A stretch of 64,000 nt of DNA from Paenibacillus_E qinlingensis_A (GTDB lineage Bacteria > Bacillota > Bacilli > Paenibacillales > NBRC-103111), in contig NZ_JAVDSB010000006.1 of the NCBI RefSeq assembly GCF_031455095.1, positions 186,001 to 250,000 on the forward strand, given 5' to 3'. Positions 8,145-14,853 of the stretch are shown here, piece by piece; position 1 is the stretch's first letter; each line of letters starts with the position of its first letter. A program made the translations under genes and the position numbers. A model generated the notes under the pieces. The model was given only the letters and a program-made list of their open reading frames with translations. It was not told the DNA's origin and did not search any database.

Positions 8145-10184
8145 CTATTCAGGGTGATTCTGCGTGCTGCTACCCACCGAATATGGCGTTGTGATCCCCT
8201 CGTACATCAAATGCATCGTCATTCCAGCGGTCGCATGCTGCAAATTGTGGCAGTGGTCCATCCATAGCCCAGGATTATCAGCGATAAATGCAACCTCATA
8301 CGTTTCTCCTGGACCGACATTTAACGTATCTACCCACCACGGGCTTCCGCTCGACAGTTGTCCGTTCCGGCTAAGTACAATCATGTGATGTCCGTGCAAA
8401 TGCATCGGATGGTTGGCGCTGCTGTGATTGACGATTGTCGTTTTTACGACGTCTCCCTCTTTTACCATCAACATAGGGGTGTCGGGAAATAGTTTCCCGT
8501 TAATCGTAAACGAATAGTTGAATGCACCATTATATAAACCTAATCGTTTATCCAAAATAAGCTGAAACTCACGATCATAATGTCCGTTGAATGCGGCTAT
8601 AGCTTTCTTATCTGGACTGCCATAGGTCAATGGGTCAAAAGTAACATTACGCTTCGCGGCGACAACGCTGAAGTCCGCGTCCATGCCATCTGGGCTCATC
8701 ACCAAAGAGGCATGACTTCCCTCTCTTTTATAGGAAATAGAACCTAGGAAAACGTTTCCCCTAGGCATGATAAACGTCACATCATATCGTCCGCCAGAGG
8801 CGACAACGAGATCCTGATCCACCAGATCGGAAGGTTCATGGAGGTCAGTTCCATCAATGGCGGCTACCTGAAAATGTGTTCCTAATAACTTGAACCTTGT
8901 CGGTTCATTGTCGGTATTGATGAGACGCAGTCGGACTGGCGTTCCAGGCGCAATTTGTTTGATTTGACGCGAGTCTGAAGCGCCAAAAGAGATCATGTTC
9001 TTGTTCGGAGCAACTCCTAACGCGATATAGGTGTGGGCTACAATGGGAATATCCACGACCATCTGAGACAGGGATTGCCCCTTCTGCAATGCTTGTGGTT
9101 CGACAATAAGTGAACCGAACAGACCTTTCCCTGCACCGATATACGACTGCTGATGGGAATGGTACCAATAAGTTCCGGCATCGCTCGCTATGAACCGATA
9201 CACATAGGTTTGACCTGGCAGGACGGCATTTTGGGTCACACCAGCTACACCGTCCTCAGCATTGGGGACATCAAGCCCGTGCCAATGCAGCGTAACACCA
9301 TCTTCAATATCGGCGTTTACTAATGTAACTTCAATTAATTGACCTTGCTTCACACGCAACTCAGGGCCAGGAAGCTGGCCGTTAAACGTCCACGCTTCCA
9401 CTTGTTGCCCCGAGCTGAGCGTGATGGTTTTCTTCACAGCTGTGAGCGTAAACCGCTGATCCGGCGTCCCCTCACGGGGACCCGTCAGCGTCGCTACGCT
9501 CATCCCGCCCACCCCGTGGTGGGCGTGTTCACCATTCGCCGGCGCTGCGCTGCCGCCGTAGTCCATGACCCCCGCCGCCATGTTCATCTCGGCGGGCAAA
9601 TGGCTCATCTGGCTAGCTGTGCTCAGCCAGATCCATAACACCGCTGCTGCCGCCAGGACACCGGCGGCAGCGCGCAACACCCGCACCCCTAGCCGTGGCT
9701 TCGTCCACGCGGGGCTGCGCATGGCTAGGTATCGGCGGTGCAGCCGATACCCTTGCACGAACGTGCCGACGAACGCTAGCAGCGTCGGCACCACGATCAG
9801 CTTCACCGGCAGCGGAACCGCGGTGAAGTAGGTGTAAAAGAGCACGGCCATCGCGCCCAGCATGACCGCCTGCATGGGCAGCGCCACCGCGATATGTGTG
9901 GCGCTCGCACGCACTTCCGCAGGAAGGGCTTCGCCCTGCGGCCTTTTATCCAAGCGCGCTAACCGCCACAGCCGCGGCACGGACCACACCAGCGTCGCCA
10001 CTGCGGGGACGCCGAACAAGGCTAGCTCCAGCGCCAGTTTCACCTGCATCGCTGGCCATCCTGTCGGCCATGTGGTTAGGATGATGACCGCTTTGGTTAA
10101 GGCAAGTATCTCAATTAACAGGATGAGGATAACTAGCCCTAAAGACCTCCTACCCAGCTGTTTATATCCTGAACTATAGGCCAA
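8145..10184 (-). CDS. Membrane-anchored multicopper oxidase (second of tandem pair, N-terminus frameshifted)
   Basis: The longest frame gives 679 residues from a TTG at 10184 behind GGAG. The first 190 residues hold about four or five transmembrane segments; the rest is a three-domain multicopper oxidase facing outside. Copper ligands are visible in order: HWHGLD (about 298), YWYHSHQQ (about 340), HPMHLHGHH (about 591), and DHCHNLQHATAGM (about 640), which supplies the type-1 Cys-type cluster. Likely reactions are oxidation of metal ions or phenolic compounds with O2. It is 24 bases downstream of its paralogue if translation begins at ATG 10270. The upstream frame (10270-10214) continues the protein after a one-base slip in a T6 run, so the natural start is probably 10270. 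Confidence 0.88.
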   Translation of the reverse strand: MAYSSGYKQLGRRSLGLVILILLIEILALTKAVIILTTWPTGWPAMQVKLALELALFGVPAVATLVWSVPRLWRLARLDKRPQGEALPAEVRASATHIAVALPMQAVMLGAMAVLFYTYFTAVPLPVKLIVVPTLLAFVGTFVQGYRLHRRYLAMRSPAWTKPRLGVRVLRAAAGVLAAAAVLWIWLSTASQMSHLPAEMNMAAGVMDYGGSAAPANGEHAHHGVGGMSVATLTGPREGTPDQRFTLTAVKKTITLSSGQQVEAWTFNGQLPGPELRVKQGQLIEVTLVNADIEDGVTLHWHGLDVPNAEDGVAGVTQNAVLPGQTYVYRFIASDAGTYWYHSHQQSYIGAGKGLFGSLIVEPQALQKGQSLSQMVVDIPIVAHTYIALGVAPNKNMISFGASDSRQIKQIAPGTPVRLRLINTDNEPTRFKLLGTHFQVAAIDGTDLHEPSDLVDQDLVVASGGRYDVTFIMPRGNVFLGSISYKREGSHASLVMSPDGMDADFSVVAAKRNVTFDPLTYGSPDKKAIAAFNGHYDREFQLILDKRLGLYNGAFNYSFTINGKLFPDTPMLMVKEGDVVKTTIVNHSSANHPMHLHGHHMIVLSRNGQLSSGSPWWVDTLNVGPGETYEVAFIADNPGLWMDHCHNLQHATAGMTMHLMYEGITTPYSVGSSTQNHPE

Positions 10185-10213
10185 TCGACTACTCCAATAT
10201 GCGAGGATGGACC

Positions 10214-10270
10214 CTAAAAAATTAGGCTAAAAGAACTAAATCCCGCGGCCCCAAATAGATCTTCTGTCAT
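10214..10270 (-). other. Out-of-frame original start of the second multicopper oxidase
   Basis: An ATG at 10270 with GGAGG (10281-10285) nine bases upstream opens an 18-codon frame that ends at TAG (10214-10216). The stop lies next to a run of six T on the coding strand (10216-10221). Adding one T would join this frame to the oxidase frame through LGSILAYWSSRLAYSS, which resembles SRLLYSGSL in the paralogue's start. It is a natural frameshift, a slippage site or a sequencing error. Confidence 0.7.
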
Positions 10271-10294
10271 GTGTGTAGTTCCTCCATACTTAGG

Positions 10295-12406
10295 TTATTC
10301 AGGATGATTCTGTGTGCCGCTCCCGACGGAAAATGGCGTCGTAATCCCTTCATACATCAAATGCATCGACATCCCATCAGCAGCATGCGTAAGATTGTGG
10401 CAATGATCCATCCATAATCCAGGATTATTGGCGATAAACGCGATTTCGTACGTCTCGCCTGGCTGTAAATCAAGTGTATCTGACCACCACGGACTGCCTG
10501 TGGAAGGTTTGCCATTGCGAGAAAGTACAAGAACATGATGGCCATGCAAATGCATCGGATGCTCAACATTTCCGCGATTGATGATCGTTGTTTTGACCAA
10601 ATCCCCTTCTTTCACCATGAACATCGGGGCATCGGGGAACACTTTTCCGTTCAACGTATAGAGGAAATTAAAAGTACCATTAAAGAAGCCGAGTTTATTA
10701 TCTAAAATGAGTGTAAAATCTCTCGCAAATTGACTATCAGCGTTAAAAGGCGTTTCCTTAGGCGAACCATAGATTAGTGGGTCAAATCTCACCGTTTGCG
10801 GGAGTACAGGAAGTTCACCTTGGCCATCGGGAGAAAGCAGAATGCCACCGTTTTTGCTTCCTTCCACATGTAAATAAACGGGATGATCCGGCATGATGAA
10901 GGTAAGATCATAACGGCCCCCTGTAGGGACCATCACATTGGTATTCGTTAAAAGATCTGGCTTATTTAAGTCTGTTCCATCAATTGCAGCCACCTGAAAA
11001 GGCGTTCCAACTAATGTATACACCTGATCGACCCAGTCATCCGTGTTAATGAGACGCATGCGTACAGGTGTCCCAGGCGCTACGGATTGACGGTCAAGTT
11101 GATCATTGGCACCGATTGCGAGAGCGCCTTTCCAACGATGAGTCAGCACGGTAATATCTTTTAGCGGCTGTGTAGAAGTAACTGTTGTGGAGCTCACTTG
11201 TGCTGCTTCCTTCGGCTCCACGATTAACGCTCCGAAAAGTCCTTTGCTGACCGCCTCTTGGGAATCTTGATGCGAATGGTACCAGAAACTGCCTACTTGC
11301 TCAGCGCGGAAGCGATAAGTGTAAGTCTCACCAGGCATTACCGCATTTTGCGTAGCACCGGCAACACCATCTTCTGCGTTGGGTACATCTAGTCCATGCC
11401 AATGAGCCGTAACGCCAACATCGATATCTTTGTTCGTTAAGGTGACCTCGATGAGTTCGCCTTCCTTCATGCGAAGCTCAGGCCCTGGGATTTGCCCGTT
11501 GTAAGTCCAAGCATCTACAGTTTTACCGGAGTGGAGTGTTGTTGTCGTTTTTTGTGCTGTGAGTGTAAAACGGCGATCTGGGGTCCCCTCTTTAGGACCT
11601 GTTAGGTAGGTAACAGACACCATGCCTGCCATTGCGGTCATATCATGATGGGCATGCTCTCCGGCTGCTCCACCGCCGTAATCATGCGTTCCGCTGGCCA
11701 TGTCAATCTCGGCTGGGAGTATACTTTTATTCATTGCAAAAGTAAACAAATAAAAGCCAATTCCTGCGATCACGATGAGCACGCCCGTCATGGTGCCAAT
11801 GCGTCTCCAAATGCGCGGTGCTTGATAGTTGTCAGCTTTACGTACTTGCTTGGACCGAAGGTCATGCCGCAACCACAGTCCAGCTGCAAGGATAACAAGA
11901 ATAGCGAGAGGAATGGCGGTCTCTACCCATTGGAATGGAACCGAAGGTACCAAAGAGAAATATAGAGAAGTTACAGCGCTAAGCGCGGTTAATTGATAAG
12001 GAAAAATGATGCCAAGACTTGCAGCTCTGTGAAACATCGCAGGTTCGATGGCAGTGCTGCCTTCTGCCAAGCTTTGCTTAGTTAGGGAACGAAGCTTCAG
12101 CAGCTTAGGAATGGCCACGAACCATATGCTAAGTAGAGGAACAACGACCAATGGGGCTTGCAAAAAGATGCGGTCTTTCCAAAAAATCGGGTCCATGTTC
12201 ATCTGCAACCAGCCGATGGCAGCTGCAATTGCTCCTGCGGGAAGGATGGGAAACCATGCCCAGAATAACAGTTTGCGTGTTTTGCGTTGCAGCCTCTCCA
12301 AGCTGCCGCTGTACAATAATCGGGAAGCTTTGACGCCTCCGATCCACGTGAAAATGACGAATAAAACACTTGCTGCTAATATCGTTTGAATACTTGCGTT
12401 ATACAT
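10295..12406 (-). CDS. Membrane-anchored multicopper oxidase (first of tandem pair)
   Basis: This 703-residue paralogue has the same design: several N-terminal transmembrane segments over about 220 residues, then an extracytoplasmic multicopper oxidase. The ligand motifs are HWHGLD (about 333), FWYHSHQ (about 374), HPMHLHGHH (about 615) and DHCHNLTHAADGM (about 664). The start ATG at 12406 lies 9 bases after AGGAGG; a TTG six bases earlier is too close to that site. The two oxidases form an operon in the order 12406 to 8145. A palindrome overlaps the predicted promoter, suggesting a dedicated repressor that is not encoded nearby. The N-terminal membrane part is unusual, since most CotA or CueO proteins are soluble. 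Confidence 0.9.
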   Translation of the reverse strand: MYNASIQTILAASVLFVIFTWIGGVKASRLLYSGSLERLQRKTRKLLFWAWFPILPAGAIAAAIGWLQMNMDPIFWKDRIFLQAPLVVVPLLSIWFVAIPKLLKLRSLTKQSLAEGSTAIEPAMFHRAASLGIIFPYQLTALSAVTSLYFSLVPSVPFQWVETAIPLAILVILAAGLWLRHDLRSKQVRKADNYQAPRIWRRIGTMTGVLIVIAGIGFYLFTFAMNKSILPAEIDMASGTHDYGGGAAGEHAHHDMTAMAGMVSVTYLTGPKEGTPDRRFTLTAQKTTTTLHSGKTVDAWTYNGQIPGPELRMKEGELIEVTLTNKDIDVGVTAHWHGLDVPNAEDGVAGATQNAVMPGETYTYRFRAEQVGSFWYHSHQDSQEAVSKGLFGALIVEPKEAAQVSSTTVTSTQPLKDITVLTHRWKGALAIGANDQLDRQSVAPGTPVRMRLINTDDWVDQVYTLVGTPFQVAAIDGTDLNKPDLLTNTNVMVPTGGRYDLTFIMPDHPVYLHVEGSKNGGILLSPDGQGELPVLPQTVRFDPLIYGSPKETPFNADSQFARDFTLILDNKLGFFNGTFNFLYTLNGKVFPDAPMFMVKEGDLVKTTIINRGNVEHPMHLHGHHVLVLSRNGKPSTGSPWWSDTLDLQPGETYEIAFIANNPGLWMDHCHNLTHAADGMSMHLMYEGITTPFSVGSGTQNHPE

Positions 12407-12426
12407 GCTCAAAACCCTCCTAAACT

Positions 12427-12443
12427 CTATACAACAAGTATAG
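12427..12443 (-). promoter_or_regulatory. Palindromic operator candidate in the multicopper oxidase promoter
   Basis: CTATAC-N5-GTATAG is a perfect 6-bp inverted repeat. On the minus strand its left half contains a TATACT -10 element, 16 bases after TTGAGG. A repressor bound here would block the oxidase operon. Confidence 0.45.
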
Positions 12444-12546
12444 TTTGCCTCCTTCCTGCCTCAAACCGTCTGGAGACCAAGAGGTATCCTAGACTAAAGT
12501 TGGGGAGCACATTTTAAATTTTATACTTGTAAAGTTTGGAAATAGT

Positions 12547-12575
12547 TTGCGTTTTCATAAGTGGTGTGTTATGAT
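12547..12575 (+). promoter_or_regulatory. Predicted promoter of the second cold-shock gene
   Basis: TTGCGT (12547-12552) and TATGAT (12570-12575) are separated by 17 bases, giving a leader of about 132 bases. Confidence 0.6.
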
Positions 12576-12600
12576 AAATTCAATCGACAAATAGAACCTG

Positions 12601-12664
12601 AATTCACATATTGTAAAGGGTTTTCATTTTTGTTAGTGAACCTTATACAATGTGTGAATTTTTT
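12601..12664 (+). promoter_or_regulatory. Attenuator-like hairpin in the leader of the second csp gene
   Basis: Bases 12601-12622 pair with 12639-12660 over 22 positions with one A-A mismatch and two G-U pairs, followed by a T run (12659-12664). The layout matches the element at 5656-5719, and several base differences between the two copies keep pairing. Both leaders also share an AACATGTTAATAA box and TTTGGAGGTATT at the ribosome site. Confidence 0.65.
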
Positions 12665-12713
12665 CTCTTTGAAGAATAAAAAACATGTTAATAATTTTTG
12701 GAGGTATTTCACA

Positions 12714-12914
12714 ATGGCTACTGGTACAGTAAAATGGTTTAACGCAGAAAAAGGTTTCGGTTTTATCGAAGTTGAAGGCGGCAACGATGTATTCGTTCAC
12801 TTCTCCGCAATCCAAGGCGACGGCTTCAAAACTTTGGACGAAGGTCAATCCGTTGAATTCAGCGTAGTTCAAGGTAACCGCGGACCACAAGCAGAAAACG
12901 TTGTAAAACTGTAA
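12714..12914 (+). CDS. Cold-shock protein, CspA/CspB family (second copy)
   Basis: This 66-residue cold-shock domain protein carries the RNP1 motif KGFGFI and the RNP2 motif VFVHF and ends in QAENVVKL like the copy at 5770. The ATG is placed 9 bases after TTGGAGG. The gene is followed by its own terminator and then by a YdjO-like gene, so cold-related functions cluster here. Divergence from the first copy is limited to a few surface positions, suggesting duplicated rather than specialised function. Confidence 0.97.
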   Translation: MATGTVKWFNAEKGFGFIEVEGGNDVFVHFSAIQGDGFKTLDEGQSVEFSVVQGNRGPQAENVVKL

Positions 12915-12921
12915 TATAATT

Positions 12922-12959
12922 AAAAAGACTGCCTTTACTTAAGTAATGGCAGTCTTTTT
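12922..12959 (+). terminator. Intrinsic terminator of the second csp gene
   Basis: AAAAAGACTGCC pairs with GGCAGTCTTTTT around a TTTACTTAAGTAA centre. The flanking A and T runs could let it work in both directions. Confidence 0.9.
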
Positions 12960-13004
12960 CAATTTAAAGCTAGCTGATGCTTAGTACTCTAAGGAGGTTT
13001 ATCC

Positions 13005-13232
13005 ATGTATTCCAGAAAAAAGTCGCTTGAAGAGATGCCTCTAGAAAATGTGACGGTATGGTCTTGTGAAAATGAAGGCTGTAAAGGCTGGATGCGAGAT
13101 AATTTTGCATTCGATCACGTGCCGACATGTCATTTATGTCAGTCCACAATGGTTCGAAGTGTCAAGTTACTTCCATTAGTTAATAACACGAATAGTGATC
13201 AGAAAACGCTCAAAAAGGGCGTACAAATATAG
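13005..13232 (+). CDS. YdjO-like cold-inducible small protein with zinc-ribbon-like cysteines
   Basis: This 75-residue protein resembles the Bacillus YdjO family of cold-inducible proteins. It has four cysteines in a CX4C-X15-CX2C pattern (C21, C26, C42, C45) suited to binding one zinc ion. The segment CKGWMRDNFAF is typical. The ATG follows AAGGAGG. Its position just after a csp gene fits a cold-stress role, but the biochemical function of the family is not known. Confidence 0.8.
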   Translation: MYSRKKSLEEMPLENVTVWSCENEGCKGWMRDNFAFDHVPTCHLCQSTMVRSVKLLPLVNNTNSDQKTLKKGVQI

Positions 13233-13238
13233 CGTCGT

Positions 13239-13273
13239 AAAACCCGGAGGCATAGCTGTCTTCGGGTTTTTTG
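13239..13273 (+). terminator. Intrinsic terminator of the YdjO-like gene
   Basis: AAAACCCGGAGG pairs with CTTCGGGTTTT and is followed by a T run. Confidence 0.85.
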
Positions 13274-13358
13274 TGTTACCATGAGAAGAGTGAAATCAGA
13301 AGACGCAGGCGTTGCACAGCTGGACAACCCGTCGTCACTCAAGGAGGTAGAAACATCT

Positions 13359-14768
13359 GTGAGACCAAGAAAAAGGCGTCAGTGGCCACTGCTGGTCGGC
13401 GCTTGCATCCTTGCGGCATGTATGGTGATGCTTATCGGGAAAAATCCTTTTGGATCATCAGTTACACTGAAAACGAAGGCACCTGACACGATAGCAGCAA
13501 CCCCCGTGCCAACGCCAACACCGCGTGAAGCTTTGGAGTTCCGGATGCTTGATCTCGAACGCGGCTGGGTGAAGTATGCGGACGGAATGGCTCAAACTTC
13601 CGATGGCGGCGCGCATTGGCAGGAGGTACTGACGACGGAAGCACCATCCGTGGATAGCGGGGCAGACGCGATGGGCATTGACGCCATTGCCAAACTGTTA
13701 AGCTTGGAAACCGATGGGACACCTGCCGTGGGCGGAGCAGCAACAGTTCAAAAGCGAGTAGATATCGTTACGCTGAACGGGACTGTTTTTGATGTGAAGC
13801 AGTCACAGTTCGTGACGCCGAAGGTTGGGTGGGCTTTGTTGCCCAGCACAACGAATAGTAAAAGCCCGCTCGTGCTCACCGTGGATGGCGGACAGACGTG
13901 GATAGACGGCATGACGGAAGACGCGAGGGCGATTATGTTGGGTGAGAAAACGCATCTAACCAAGCTCAAAGCGGAGGCTTCTTTATATATAGATGAGGCA
14001 GGTGCTAAAGCGGCTATTGGCTCTAGCTGGAAGCTCATCCCGGAGCAAGCTTCGCCGGGTGATATCGTGCTTGTGCGTCATAAGGAGCCAGGCAGCATTA
14101 GTTGGCAGGGGAAGACGTATACGCTTCAGCCTTATGAGGCGGGGTACTTCACTTATCTGCCAATCCCGATGAGTGTTAAGGTAGGCACATATCCGATTGG
14201 TGATCAGACGCTGACCATCAAGGCGAAGAAGTTCGAGACGCAGTATTTGAAGGTTACGGAGCAAATGGAAAGCATGAAACAAGATACGGCGCGCATCAAT
14301 GCCGATCAGAAAAAGATTGATCTGGCGCGCAGTAAATCGGAGCCAACCTTTTTGTTCCGCGGACCATTCGTGAAACCGATCGAGGGGATTTTGACCACGC
14401 CGTATGGGTACACCCGTTATGTGAACGGGAAATACGACAGCGCGCATATGGCCCTTGATCTGGCCGCCAAAGAAGGCACACCGATCAAGGCAACGAACGA
14501 TGGGGTCGTCGCGCTAGCCGAACCCCTGTATTTGACCGGTAATTCCATCTATCTCGACCATGGGATGGGGCTGTTCTCGCAGTACGCGCATCTCTCTGAG
14601 CTGCGTGTGAAAACGGGCGACCGCGTCAAGCAGGGTGACATTATCGGGCTTGTCGGCACGACGGGGTTCTCTACAGGGCCGCATCTGCATTTTACATTTT
14701 GGGCGCATAATATTCAGGCTAATCCGGACATATTTTTTAATACGACCCCGTTTCAGTGGGTGAAATGA
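13359..14768 (+). CDS. Membrane-anchored M23 (LytM) peptidase with an N-terminal BNR-like region
   Basis: The GTG at 13359 lies 11 bases after AAGGAGG and gives 469 residues; an in-frame ATG at 13281 lacks a ribosome site. The protein has a basic start, one transmembrane segment (about residues 8-25), a region with two Asp-box-like units (TSDGGAHWQEV and TVDGGQTWIDG) as in BNR/YCF48 beta-propeller repeats, a helical linker near residues 300-325, and a C-terminal M23 domain. Zinc ligands are H363 and D367 (HMALD) and the HLH motif at 442-444. It should cut peptidoglycan cross-links or act as a division/sporulation factor. The propeller-peptidase combination is uncommon. Confidence 0.88.
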   Translation: MRPRKRRQWPLLVGACILAACMVMLIGKNPFGSSVTLKTKAPDTIAATPVPTPTPREALEFRMLDLERGWVKYADGMAQTSDGGAHWQEVLTTEAPSVDSGADAMGIDAIAKLLSLETDGTPAVGGAATVQKRVDIVTLNGTVFDVKQSQFVTPKVGWALLPSTTNSKSPLVLTVDGGQTWIDGMTEDARAIMLGEKTHLTKLKAEASLYIDEAGAKAAIGSSWKLIPEQASPGDIVLVRHKEPGSISWQGKTYTLQPYEAGYFTYLPIPMSVKVGTYPIGDQTLTIKAKKFETQYLKVTEQMESMKQDTARINADQKKIDLARSKSEPTFLFRGPFVKPIEGILTTPYGYTRYVNGKYDSAHMALDLAAKEGTPIKATNDGVVALAEPLYLTGNSIYLDHGMGLFSQYAHLSELRVKTGDRVKQGDIIGLVGTTGFSTGPHLHFTFWAHNIQANPDIFFNTTPFQWVK

Positions 14769-14823
14769 TCGTGAATTGAGACATCAACCATTAGAGTTTC
14801 ACCTGTACACATAGTATAATAAG

Positions 14824-14835
14824 GAACAAATGTTC
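14824..14835 (+). promoter_or_regulatory. LexA/DinR-like SOS box
   Basis: GAAC-AAAT-GTTC matches the Gram-positive LexA core GAAC-N4-GTTC; the outer C and G of the consensus are G and T here. It starts 4 bases after a TATAAT (14815-14820) and 19 bases before the helicase ATG, a position suited to repression. Confidence 0.65.
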
Positions 14836-14853
14836 TAATAATGGAGACGTGGC

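Noticed and set aside
9339..10179. Several plus-strand open frames of about 90-105 codons
   Set aside because: They are opposite the GC-rich N-terminal part of the multicopper oxidase and have no ribosome sites or recognisable domains.
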